Shown: positions 12,541-24,722 of the stretch, piece by piece
How positions within the stretch are numbered: the first letter of the stretch is position 1
How the letters are laid out: each line of letters opens with the position of its first letter
Notes under the pieces: generated by a model
What the model saw: only the letters and a program-made list of their open reading frames with translations
What the model was told of the DNA's origin: nothing
Databases searched by the model: none
Source of the DNA: Gossypium raimondii
Lineage: Eukaryota; Streptophyta; Magnoliopsida; Malvales; Malvaceae
Assembly: GCF_025698545.1 (NCBI RefSeq)
Contig: NC_068569.1
Coordinates: 17,422,001 to 17,486,000, forward strand
Direction of reading: 5' to 3'
Length of the DNA: 64,000 nt
Position numbers and translations under genes: made by a program

Positions 12541-13897
12541 ATAATTGGGCAAAGATAAAGGCGTTGTTGAGAATCGAGGTGTTGTGAAAGGCAAGAAAGT
12601 TTCGTCGAAGGACTTTGTGAATATTGTGGAGACCTGGATGGCCAAGGTCAAGTTCGTTGTAAGTAATGTACTTACGAGGGAGGAAGACATTGAGGATTCG
12701 AAAAGATCAAGTTCGAGATGATGGTGTCTCGAGATGAGCTAAAAAAGTAACTTATGGAGGAGTTGAATGGGTCTATGAGCGAGGCCTTAGGTGAGCTTGC
12801 CTGAAAGAGCAAGGCCCTCAAGGCGTTAGGGGAGGTGATGCTGGTGGGATCAAGAAGCTCAAAAGTGACCTTTCGAACATCAATGCAGCCAAGGGTGGTG
12901 GCGTATCGATGTGGTCGAGTTATCGAGATATGCCAAAAGCCAAAGGAGTTTAAAGGCACAAGTGATGCCAAAGATGTGAACAACTTCCTTTGGAGTGTTG
13001 AGCAATACTTTCGTGCGACTAGGATTGAGAAAGATACCCTTAAGGTAAGTATCACTTTGATGTACTTAATTGATGTTGCCTTACTTTGGTGGCGTCGTAA
13101 GAGGCCAAATCGTTGATACTTGGGAGACCTTTCAGAGGAGGTTTAAGTTGTACCTCTACTCAAGTGTGCCAACGAGGATGCTCAATTAAAGCTTAGGCAA
13201 CTTTCCCAACGCGGGACAGTGTGCAACTATGTGCGCAAGTTTTCCGAGTTGATGCTTCAAATATCAAATATGGGCAAGACTAATGCCTTATTCAGTTTCC
13301 TCGATGGGCTTAAGCTGTGCGAAAAGATAGAGCTTCACCGTAAGGGCGTTCAAGATCTTATGCGAGCCATGGTGGTAGCAGAGTCCCTAGTTGAGTCCCC
13401 CAAGAACCATAGCGGAGTCCCTAGTCGAGTCCCCCAAGAACCATATTAAGTAAAAGAGGAAAAAGAGTGGGGGAGCTAATAATGGACATTTAGTTTCCTA
13501 GACGAGGCGAAAGACCTAAGGTAACTATGAAGGAGGTGGGCGAGAGAAAGACACCCAATTGCTTTTTATGTAAGGATCCTTATAGGGTGTGAGATTGCCC
13601 CACCAAGGTCAAGCTATCTACGATCGTGAGAACCTTGGAGGAATCTGAAGCCGAAGGTAATGGAATTGTCCAAGAGCCACAAGGGGAGCTTGGCAACATT
13701 CGAGTGATAAGGGATGAGCACGACGTGGAGCTATGAGTGTTAAGGTTGGCTATCATCCGAAGGTATCTCAAGGCAGACGCCAACCAAGGCACAAAAAACA
13801 ACATAGGTTTCTGTTGCAAATGCAAAGGAGAAATGGGTGTCACGTAAATCACACTTTCCTATCATCGCGCCTGAATGTCTCAGATCACCTGAAAGTT
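12541..13897 (+). pseudogene. Decayed Ty3/gypsy gag remnant
   Basis: Broken in several places by stops and frameshifts. Recognisable pieces in order: PKEFKGTSDAKDVNNFL and EQYFRATRIEKD (start of the retrotransposon gag domain, ~12.94 kb), ITLMYLIDVALLWWRRK, then in a shifted frame LKLRQLSQRGTVCNYVRKF and ALFSFLDGL (13.2-13.32 kb). A degenerate zinc knuckle follows (CFLCKDPYR, stop, DCP, ~13.56 kb) in which the usual His is Tyr. It belongs with the LTR and primer site at 9.1-9.5 kb. The pol region is absent; sequence similarity ends where the next solo LTR begins. Confidence 0.75.
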
Positions 13898-13902
13898 GCA
13901 TC

Positions 13903-16787
13903 TGTAACACCTATTACCTGGTTCAGTCGTTGGACCTGAGTTACAGGATGTTACAACAATTAATAAAATCAAACACATGCATTTATCGCAATAACATTCA
14001 AAATATTAATAAATATGATTCAATATTCATGTTTAATATGAATTACAAATAATTCTAGGTTTTAAACGAGCATACAAAAGCTTTTAATTTGACCCAAGTA
14101 CAAATTAGGACTAAATTACAAACTTTTAAATAATTAGGGAAAATTCATAAAACAAGGTCACACGACCGTGTGGCCAAGTCGTGTGACAGACTAAAGCCGT
14201 GCAAAATAGAGTCACATGGTCGTGTCACCATGCCGTGTAACAAACTGAGGTTGTATGGATCTAAATGTAAAATCGTACAATCATTCACACGACCATGTAG
14301 CTAGGCCATGCGAGAGACTATAATCGTGTTTAACCAAAAGCATCATGATCATACAGAGCACACGATCGTGTCACTTGCCCGTGTGTGACACATGGTTGTG
14401 TGTTAGCGCGTGTATGCCAAAATGTGCTTAACAATCGAGTTATCTAACCAATTCTTTAGTTAAACTATGTATATGCAAACACCAATTCTTAAACTTGTTT
14501 CAAATACATAATCAAATCCTAATTTTAACCAATATGCCTCAAGGCACCTCACTAACACATCATAAATCTCACTAACACATCATAAATCAAGTCTAAAATG
14601 CATCACCATTCAATCCAAATTAGAAATGACAATATACATGCTTTATATGCAATCAAAATACCAAAATTTCATTCATCCATTTGACCATAATGCCAACAAC
14701 AACAACTTCCAAGATTGGTACCAAACATTTACACATAATCAAATAATAACACAACCAATTCAGTAATCAAATATTAAACCTTAAACAAACATACCATACA
14801 TTCAAGGTTATCAACTCAAGCTATAATCAATTTAACAACTTGCCAAAACACACTTATACATATGCTAGTATACATACCATCATCTTTCATTTAAACTCAC
14901 TACTAATTAACCTACAATATAACAACAAAGTTAAACATCAACCATTCCCTAAAACATTCAAAACTACTTTCAACATTCATTAACCATCAAAGTATTCAAA
15001 GCGACAACCTTAGGTACATGCCAATTACTTATTAAAAATAAAATACAAACTTTAAGGAGTCTGGGGCCTCGGTTGGATGCTGAAGTGGGACTCAAAATGT
15101 AACTACGAACCTAACCTGCACATAAAGAGTAAATATTCATAGTAAGTAAGCAATGCCATGTATCTCAACATAATAAAATGCTATAGAATAGTCCATTCAA
15201 CCATATGCATTTATAATAGAAAGGTTTCCCACCATTAGGTTTCAATAATCATGAACATCATCTTGCATTGTACTTCCGTTGAAGTTTTCGAACTCATAAA
15301 TCCATCTTTGATAACTTCTTAATGTCATCTTGGATTGCCCAACAACAGTGACTGCCACCCCGGGTTGCCTGGCAACGATGACATACCACCCATATGGCCA
15401 AAGTCGATACATATTCATTTCTCGATTCTTATATTCATAATACTTCTATTTAAATAATTCCTAATAGCAATATAATTCACTCCATAGTCATGCATTTATT
15501 CATTTTGGAACTTATCTCAATTTTCAATTGTAAATCTTCGAAATTGTTTCGCTCATCACCAAGCAGTTAATCATAGCTGTATATAATATCATAAAATCAA
15601 GAAAATACGAAAATTAAATAAGTGTTAGACCGTAGAAACACTTACAGAAACTCGGACTACTCGTCGTCGATTTTTGCCTTCCTCGTCCCTTTTGATGCTC
15701 TCATATCGTCTTTAGCTATAAACATCAATATCACAATGCAAACCATTATTTTCCAATTAAATTTACAATAGATTTCAAAGTTTTACATATTTTAACACTT
15801 TTTGAATTTAGTCCCTAAAACAAAAAATGCCATAACTTTCGAATTTGGGCTTCAATTTCAAAACCTATTTCAAATTTAACCTTAGCTAACTTACTAGCAG
15901 CACATAGCATATAATTTTTACCCCACTATTTGCAAAATTTTACACTTTAGTCCTTAATAACAAAACTATCCAAATCTCACTTTATAAGTTAATCCTACTA
16001 GCATTTCAGCTTAACATGCAACTAATTAGTACTAAAAACTTCAATAATCCTTCAATGGTAACTCCTCAACATTTTAATAGTTTCATGAAATAGTCCCTTG
16101 TGTTAGAGTTGTGTGACCCGAATCCCATCACTTCTTCTATTTGACATTGATTACAATAGGGTTTTTCAATCTTTAAATAGATGTAGTCGAAACTCCTCTT
16201 GTATCATTCGTTTTTCAACATCAGTGAATTTCTTCTCCCCTGCCCGTGGTTTTTTTTCCCAAAAGGGTTTTGACGTAAAATCTATATGTTCTTATTTTTT
16301 CTTATTTTTGCGATCATTCTCTTGTCATTATCAACATCTATTATAACACCTTCGCTAGCTAAATCAAGCTCCTGGAATCTCAAAAACATAAAAATTATAA
16401 GAAACAAATTTAAAATTTAGAAACTTTTAACCCTAACTCTCCTTTTCGTGAGTGAAGAAGATGAACATTCAAAATGTTTTCATTTTCTCTTTATTTTTCT
16501 ATTGATTAAAGTAATTAACCTTTCTTAATTAAATTAAACATATCTTAAACAAACTTAATTAAGGCTACTCAGTGGATTCCATCATGGAATTCCACTATCC
16601 CAAATTACCACTTGGCTTATTTGCTCCATTAGTCATTAACAATTTAAAATATATAGCAATTAATTTTTATCGATCTTATCTATCTAAAATTCAATCTGCC
16701 TATTACCTAATTCTATAAATATTTAATAAAAATATTTACGACCTCAATTTATGAAACCACGTTTTTCGACATGTTCGAATCATTACA
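13903..16787. mobile_element. Solo LTR, 2.9 kb (TGTAACACC...TTACA family)
   Basis: Starts TGTAACACC and ends TCATTACA, with perfect TGTAA/TTACA inverted tips. It is flanked by GCATC (13898-13902) and ACATC (16788-16792), a 5-bp duplication with one change. It contains the CACGACCGTGTGGCC-type motif series at 14160-14400 and the internal landmark GGGTTGCCTGGCAACGATGA at ~15364, which is shared with the 54-61 kb repeat. No coding domains are inside. Confidence 0.72.
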
Positions 16788-17059
16788 ACATCAAAGTCAA
16801 CTTTGTAGCTATTATCAATAAGAATGGACTAACATTTTAATTGGTGAGATGTTTGAGGTAGAGAAGTTTGGACATTAATTTGATAATTCCAAAAGGTAAG
16901 ATTTTACAAAATCCACGGTTTCTAGAAGTGCTTTAAGCTTGCTTTCATGAATAAATTGGTTTGTGCATATGCCATAATGCCCATATAGTGACTATAAGTT
17001 AGAAAACTCGTCTGTGAGTTATTTTGGTTAAATAGAGAGGATATTCAATCTATGAAACT

Positions 17060-17510
17060 AACATTGCTCAATTCTTGTGGCCGTGTAATATTGAGATGAG
17101 CCCAAACTGAAACCTCAAATGATTGACAGAGTAAACAAGTCCTCTTCGAAAGCAAATGTCCTGTAAACAACTTTCCAGAAGTAGGGATAAACCCTTGTAA
17201 AACCTCCATATTGTGAGAATAATTTTGTTAGGTAGAAAAAAATTCCATAGCTTAGAAAAAATTGTTGGTGTGTAATGGTTATCATGTTTGTTTGTCACAC
17301 TAGCAAATCATCGAGCCCATATTAGGCCTCATCAGGAGTAAACATGGTATCATAATCTCTTCATCTATTAATTCTAATACACTAGAAATCTGAATCTTGC
17401 AGGTGGGAGTGCTAGGAAGCAATTTGGCATGCCAGCTCTCAATAGAATGACTAGCTAGTAACAACTTGCCAGCGAACACTAAATTCCAATAGCTGTCTAG
17501 CATTCATTCC
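17060..17510 (-). pseudogene. LINE (non-LTR retrotransposon) 3' fragment, zf-RVT region
   Basis: On the minus strand, FSKLWNFFLPNKI and LTIWRFYKG, then in the +1 frame IPTSGKLFTGHLLSKR, CLLCQ and VWAHL, follow the order of the zinc-binding region after plant LINE reverse transcriptases (W..LW...P.KI...WR....PT..L....C..C....H). Upstream, ISSVLELIDEE also fits that region. At least one frameshift and stops are present. It is a short, dead fragment. Confidence 0.45.
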
Positions 17511-17854
17511 ATATGCTTTGTGAAGGTTTGGTTTCCAAATCCACGTGCAGTACTTCGTAAGTAGGAGTTTAGCAAGTAATGATTCAAGGTTGGTTAACAA
17601 ATGTCAACCCTGCTTGGCCAATAAAAGCAACAATCAACTTGGTCATATCCCTAAATCCCAGCCAAATTTGGGTGACCATAAAACATTTCAAGCGGTCCAG
17701 TGTTTCAATTAAGAAAATTACATGAGAAATTTGAGTCGTATGAAGTTTCGTTTCAATTAAGAAAACTACATGAGAAACTTAAGTCTTTAATAAAGACAGT
17801 AGACAACGAGCTGCACATGAGCTCCTAAACCCACAGCAATTCCAACTAAGGCAT

Positions 17855-17889
17855 CTCATGGCTCATGGCTCATGGCTCATGGCTCATGG
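17855..17889. repeat. Minisatellite CTCATGG x5
   Basis: Five perfect 7-bp units in a row. Confidence 0.9.
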
Positions 17890-18138
17890 TGGCACTGTTC
17901 AACAGTGCTTGTTGCTCCATTTTTCAAAGAAAACAAATAAATCATTATTCACGCATTAAACAACAAAATTATTTTTAACTTTTTTTTAAAGATGTTACCT
18001 TATTTGCTATATAATTTTTTTAGAGACGTTACCTTTTTCTTTTTGTTTTTCCTTTTTATTATTTGTTAATTCTTCTATTTAAAATTTTAAAGTTGTCACC
18101 TTTACATTAATTAAAGTTTAAAGTTTTAATTATTTATT

Positions 18139-18470
18139 GAAAGGGATAAATCTCAAAATCATATATGAATTTTAATTTAATATGCTATTTGATATATAAT
18201 TTTTTATTTACATTTGATACATGAACTTTGATTGTGCTTCAAATGTATACATCAAGCTTTAATTTTGATTCAATCATGCATATTTAAAGAAATAAATACA
18301 TCAATTTATTTTTACATTGGATAAATAGAATTATTTATGTATGAAATATATAAGCGTAAAATAATATTATATCAATAATTGTGTTAATAATTTACAAAAT
18401 CAACATTTATAAATAAAATTACACATTAGACCAAAGTTCATATATAGTTGTGAGATTTATCTCTAAATAA
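18139..18470. mobile_element. AT-rich MITE, copy 1 of a three-copy family
   Basis: Left end GGGATAAATCTCAAAATCAT; right end in reverse complement GAGATAAATCTCACAACTAT, followed on both sides by ATATGAA. Related sequence occurs at ~36.07-36.38 kb (same orientation) and ~42.89-43.12 kb (inverted). It has no coding capacity. Confidence 0.55.
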
Positions 18471-21400
18471 AATGATAAAAAAGTAAATTTTTTTATATTT
18501 TTTAGCATTATTCATACATATATACATCGGTGCACACTACTCCGATTGGTGCAGCTAAAATAAGATGGAATGAGCCAATACAATTTGAATGGACCGAAAT
18601 TTTCTTTGATACGAAATAAAATCGATTACTCTTATTTATTACTGAAACAATACACATCAACAACATTCCCTAAATTAATCTTTGTTAGTTTCTGCTTGCA
18701 ATTGCAAATCCCATACATAATCAACAACTTTCCGAGCAAAACAAACTAGAAATCTTTAACTAAGATCTCCAACCAGCGCTCATTGCTGTATTGTTAGCTT
18801 TTCAATCTAGATTATATATGCTTTATGTTAATATAGGACCTAAAATTATGTAATGAAAGCATGTGTAAAATGTTCAAAGAGATTGTGCTTAGCCCACAAA
18901 ACAAGTTCATGTTCCATGTTGGTTTTAATGGCATGATGTTAATTAATTAGGAGACCAATTAATGTTCCAAATATATTAGAATTAAGCGAAAGGCTTGTGC
19001 AGGACCAGACTGTGAATCGACTTTTAAACGTTTTGTCCACCAATGCTTCCCATGCCACGCAAGTCACGGGCTTTCTAAGAAAATTGTTCCAAAACATATA
19101 GATTATCAACATTTTTAGGTTAAAATATGTCTTATTTGTATTTTTAAGAAGTTAATTTTTTTATTTTTTTAAATTTAAAATTTAAGTCTAATTGTTAATA
19201 TTGTTAAATTTTTTTATTAAATTCAAGTTAATTACAACCTTCTTTTTTTAAATACAAGGCTACTAAGTGAGTAAATTTTTTTTATTTCAAAATGTCACAA
19301 CGAGTTTAACCAAAAAGTGTTAATGGTTGGATGCGAATTTTAAAATTAGAAAAAGTAAGTAAAGAAATTAAATTACTAAAAGTATAAATACAAGGATTGA
19401 ATTCTAAATTTCAAAAAGTGAAGGGACTATAGGCACATTTTAACCACATTTTTAGCACAACATCAATATGATAATTCACGGTGATGATATATTTTCTAAT
19501 TAAATTAGATTTTACCAGGAAAAAAACCAATTTATTTGTTAATTATTATTTTAAGTGTGATAAGTACAATATAATTAAAGTATATACAAATATATATTTG
19601 AATAATCACAAGTATTTCTTGTGGGGCACGGAACAATATTATCAAGTCGCAGGTATCGACAATAAGCCAATCAAGCTATAAATGAGGCCTATAGCTAAGT
19701 ATTTTGGAGTGAAGGGAGTTGTAGCTAAATATTAGTTAGCGGTGTTGTGGGTGTTCTACATAACCTCAAAGTAGAATTAAATTATTAAAACACAAATAAG
19801 CTAATAATTGACACAATCCAACCTAAAGTTGACGAATTAAATTAATTAGACTAAAACCCACACATGATGGAATTGGGAGACCCACATATTTAAACTTGAA
19901 TATTTAGAACTTAAAACCTCCACCTTTGTCAACTGAGTTAAGACTTCATTAATGATCTTTATCTGACTTTTTTTTTTTGATATTATGCACCACTCTAATT
20001 CGTAGATAATTTTTTCTCTCAACATATTTAGCTGAGTACTTTATTTTTTTTATATCTATCAATATTAGATAATTACATTGAGTGAACTTATTAAACTTGA
20101 AATTGAGTTAAATAAAATCCCTAACAAGAGACTATACTATATTATTCATCCTCAAAACTCAGACTTAAGATTTTATCATCCATCTCAGTATTTTTTAAAC
20201 ATAAACAAAAAGCAATAGGCAATTTTCAAAATCTATTTTCTGCAAAGATTGCAGAAAATTAATGGTTACGCTCGTGGCATAGCGGAGTTGCGTTTTGACG
20301 TTTATTTTATTTTCAAACAGGCTGTTGCATGTGGCCATCTACTTCACAGGACAGTGTAGTACATACCTAATTAATCTAAAATTATCTTTCCATAGATACA
20401 TACAAATTCATAGAGGAGGAGGGAAAGAGGGTCACACATTCAGTTGAGCCCCCACAAACCAAATCATTGATTCCAAAACAAGATAAGGAAATCACCTATT
20501 CGAAGAAAAACTCCCAAATTGCTTAAATAAATAGGAAATATGAAGGTTCGGACAGTCTCATCTATGACTACAAAACCGTGTTATGAGTTCATCTTTCAGG
20601 TTAGTTGGTCTTATCAAATAAAATTTCAACAACGGTCGGCAAATATGTCAAAGGCAGGCTCTTATCCACGACCTAAAGCCTCTAAACTCCAAATCAATAT
20701 ATATATATATAAAAAATACAATTTGCATTGCAAATTAAAACCATTGGCTCGTGATCTTCATTTCACCATGAAAATAATAATAAAGAAAGGAAGAAAGAAC
20801 GCGGCATTTCCTTGAGACGGTGACAAAGAGTCAAGATTTGTGACTCCTTCATGGCGGCAGGCACATGTGCAGCCACGTCATTTTCATTTTCACATCAAAT
20901 TTGGTACGGATACCTATAATGGTCAGCAAAATATCACGTGTCATTGTTACGAAGATAATTGATTCATTGTCGATTTTACCATAACAAAGTGATAATGATT
21001 TACGAATAATTTTTATCAACGATAGTGTAGATCAACATTTAAGATATACCAGCACGACAATGTAGTCAACAATAAATTATGACATATAACATTTTTTTTA
21101 TTTGTTGATCAAGTGTTTATTATAGGATGATTTTGTGTACGGAAAAATGGAAATAAAGGAACTTATATCATAAGCAAAACATTAATTTTCACTATTAAAA
21201 ATGCGATAAAAACAGATTTTGCTGTGGGTAAAGTAAATTCATGGCAAGAGAGTTAGGAATGTCGGTACCAATTATCTGTATAATTAAGTGAAGTGTAAAA
21301 TTGCTGAAGTCATCAAAATTCAATGGTCATCTTTTTTGTATAAAGCTTTAATTTACACCTATTTAATAATTATTAGTTTGTAGGAAACCTCAACCTCGAT

Positions 21401-22354
21401 CATCAATGCCAGATTGATTTTGGTACTCATACCTATAATGCTCAGCAAACTACCTAATGAAGTTTAACCAGATATATAAAGAAGTGTAAAAAAGTAGAAT
21501 TGGATGTCTACCGATGTATTCGCGGAATTAGGATGTTAATTTTGAGAGGATCAAGTTAAAATTAGACTTGTTTCATAAATTTTTTTTCCTATAACATATA
21601 TTATGTATGTTTATTTTTTTTATTAAGAATATTTTTAATACTATAAAATATTGGAGAGACCTACTTTTATATTTGGGAGGACCATAGTATATATATAAAA
21701 GAAGAAATTGAAAATCTTAGACCTTATGGGGCCATCACCTCCTAGATCACTTAGTGACTCGGAATGGAATTTACTTATATTCATTTACTTAATTAATTAT
21801 AATTTTGGACAAAGGATGAGTATTTCCAAATGTCAATATTTTTTAGTGAATGGAAGACACAAAGTGAGATTACAGAAAATTATTAAAGAAAGAAGTTGAT
21901 TTAATTTAAATTGATTTTTTAAAAATTGGATATTAGATGAATTGATTAGGGCAAACCATGCAAAAATCATTAAAGAATTGAGTTAATTGCACTAAATGTC
22001 TTCAAATTATAACTCTTATTTTAAATTTATTTTTAAATTTTGAACATTCTAATTACATCTTCAAATTATTGATGTTATATCAATAAGGTCCTTCCATTAC
22101 TAAACTTGTTAATTCAACTTTTAAATGAGACGACAAATCTTGTGTGACATAATTTAAAATGAAAACTTAAAGAAAAAGAATATTGTAAAATTAATGTTGT
22201 AAAAATCTTGGAATTGAGGTTTTAAAAGCTTTTATAGAAACTACCATTCACACTCTTTTTTTTCCAATTTTACTTTAATTTTTAGTTTTAATTTTAAAAG
22301 TTATAAGGAAAAATTGTACCTTTTTTTAAAATTTCATTTTAAATTATATCATAT
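18471..22354. other. AT-rich intergenic DNA, no gene seen
   Basis: Low-complexity A/T-rich sequence with short chance open frames (for example at 19481, 20540 and 21708). None has splice context, domain signature or codon pattern of a gene. A short TA run lies near 20698-20711. Confidence 0.5.
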
Positions 22355-22363
22355 AAGATTTTA

Positions 22364-23743
22364 GGCTAAATTAACTAACAGTTACTCAACTTTGGAGTAG
22401 CTAACAAAACAATCGCCTATGTTTCATTTCAGTCACTCAACTTTAGAAAAATAACAAAATAATCCTTTTAACCATTTCCCATTATAGACGTAATGAAAAA
22501 GTGACATGACATTTAACGAAGGGTTAGCTGCCATTTAAACAACCCCATAGCAAGAAGAAGAAGAAGAAGAAGAAGAAGAAGAAGAAGAAGAAGAAGAAGA
22601 AGAAGAAGAAGAAGAAGAAGAAGAAGAAGAAGAAGAAGAAGAAGAAGAAGAAAAAGAAGAAGAAGAAGAAGAAGAAATGGACATACCCTAGCTACGACCG
22701 TTTTGTTCCTCCAAGGTGGAGCCACCACTCAGTTCGCTGCTATCTATTGAATCTCTGCCCCTTTTTTTATTCTCTTCTCTTTTTCTTTTCTTTTTTTTTT
22801 CTTAATTCTAGTTGTCATTGTTCATGACTTTCTTTGGCTAATCGTCATCACCAAATGGCTCATCTTTGATTTTTCTCCAATCTCACTTTAGATTTTCCAA
22901 TAGGCCTTCAAAATCCCAAGATTAAAACCTTAAAGCTTCGAACAAGGCTTCAACAGATCTTCGCCGTCCACCATCTGATCACCACCATATTCCGGCCATA
23001 GCTTTTCTTCGACCAACCATGACTTTTGACCACTCGGAACATCAAACTGGTGGCTTGAGTTCTCCAACCCACAAAACCCGAAATGGGTGTGGGTTTCTTC
23101 TCCTTTTATTCTCTTCTTTTTTAGTTTTTTTTCTTCTCTCTTTTGATTTAGGCCAATTTGGGATTGTTATTCTTTTTTTTTGGTTTGATTTTGGATGCTT
23201 GTTATTTGGTATTTTTGTTTTTGCTGATTTTTGTTGTTTTGTTGTCGATTTTGATTTGAAGCTTCATAACATCGCCACAAGCAGGAGCTCCGACCAAACC
23301 GATGCCGATGAACGGGTTGTGATGGGATCTCCCTTGACGTTAGCCCAAGCAACCATTTTGATGCCAGCCTCAACATTTTCACTGTCGATTTTCAATTTTC
23401 ACTACCATGAAAAAAAAAATCAAGCTTCATGGTAGCTAAGAGCTTTTCCAGGTTCCATCTGCCAAATTTTTTTTCCCATTTTGGGCCCTAGTTTTAGGTA
23501 AAATTTGGGTAAATTCCATGTCAATCAACCACGTCAGCTAATTGGGTTTTCAACGTGGCAAGTTAACTGGCTATATCAGTGGTCCCGTTAAGTCAGTAAC
23601 GGAAAATGTTAATTGATTTGTCACTTTTTGATAACGTTAGTGACTGTTTTGTTATTTTTCTAAAGTTGAGTGACTAAAATGAAACCTAGGTGACTGTTTT
23701 GTCAGCTACCCTAAAATTGAGTGACTGTTGGTATCATTTACCC
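22364..23743. mobile_element. Mutator-like non-autonomous element with 9-bp target duplication
   Basis: 1,380 bp. The left tip GGCTAAATTAACTAACAGTT and the right tip in reverse complement GGGTAAATGATACCAACAGT align and continue as a long TIR (TTTCATTTCAGTCACTCAAC on one side, TTTCATTTTAGTCACTCAAC on the other). It is flanked on both sides by AAGATTTTA (22355-22363 and 23744-23752), exactly 9 bp, the Mutator hallmark. The interior holds a GAA array and ~750 bp of unidentified sequence. No transposase is seen. Confidence 0.82.
22552..22676. repeat. GAA/TTC microsatellite, ~40 units
   Basis: Nearly pure AAG/GAA triplets for about 125 bp with a single AAAAAG interruption near 22650, inside the Mutator-like element. 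The poly-Leu open frame on the minus strand is only this repeat. Confidence 0.93.
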
Positions 23744-24043
23744 AAGATTTTACCTGTCATTTAATAGTTAAATTAATATTTCAATAATGAAAAGACTTAA
23801 TTGATATAATATCAATAGTTTAAAGATGTAATTAGAATGTTTTAAAGTGTAAAAATCAATTTAAAATGAGAGTCATAATTTAAGGATGTTTAATGCAATT
23901 AACTCTTAAAAAAAATCAAACAAGATTTAATGAAACTACGTACGTGGCAGCCCCTCAACAGTAACAGTACCCTTGAGTCTCATTCGTCGAAAGAAATCAG
24001 CACCGTCAATTTCACAAAATATTCATTTGTGTCGTGGCCAAGA

Positions 24044-24067
24044 CCCCCCCCCCCCCCCCCTTATAAA
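24044..24067 (+). promoter_or_regulatory. C17 tract abutting the TATA box of the ACS gene
   Basis: Seventeen C in a row (24044-24060) directly followed by TTATAAATTC (TATAAA at 24062). The ATG at 24180 lies ~115 bp downstream, a sensible distance for a core promoter and short leader. Confidence 0.6.
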
Positions 24068-24179
24068 TTCCTAAATCCATCCTAGCTTCCTTTAACCTCA
24101 AAAGCCTCAAAGCTCAGCTCTCTCTTCACCATTTTTACATTCAAAAGTCGGACACCCATAAAGCAGAGCCAGTGTAAGG

Positions 24180-24690
24180 ATGTTGTCTAGCAAGGCAAGC
24201 TGCAATTCTCATGGACAGGATTCTTCCTACTTCCTGGGATGGCAACTTTACGAGAATAATCCATTTCATGAAGTTGAAAACCCAACAGGAATCATTCAGA
24301 TGGGGCTTGCTGAGAATCAGGTGATTAACCCCATTAATGCATAATGTTTTACTTACACTAACATCTCTTAATAATCCCAAACTATATATACATATATATA
24401 TATATTTGTTTCGTGAAAACTCATTCCTTATTTATTATTGCAAAAAGAGGACAGTTTTCATATACTAAATTATAGTTTTTATTTTTTTTTCCCTTAGCTT
24501 TCTTTCGACCTTGTCGAATCATGGCTTAGAAAAAACCCGGAAGTCATGGAACTGAAGAAGGGTGGAGAATCTGTATTCAGGGAACTAGCTCTCTTCCAAG
24601 ACTATCACGGATTGCCTACTTTCAAAAATGTAACTATATATCATTTGCCATATAACCAAAATAAAATCCTATGCACATCGGTTCTTGGTG

Positions 24691-24722
<32 letters not shown>

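Noticed and set aside
14160..14410. Regularly spaced CACGACCGTGTGGCC-like words, at first suggestive of a CRISPR-like array
   Set aside because: The words vary, spacing is irregular, and the same motif series marks LTRs of this repeat family (also 55.63-55.78 kb); plant nuclear context.
22513..22728. Minus-strand open frame with ~40 consecutive Leu
   Set aside because: It is only the translation of the GAA/TTC microsatellite.
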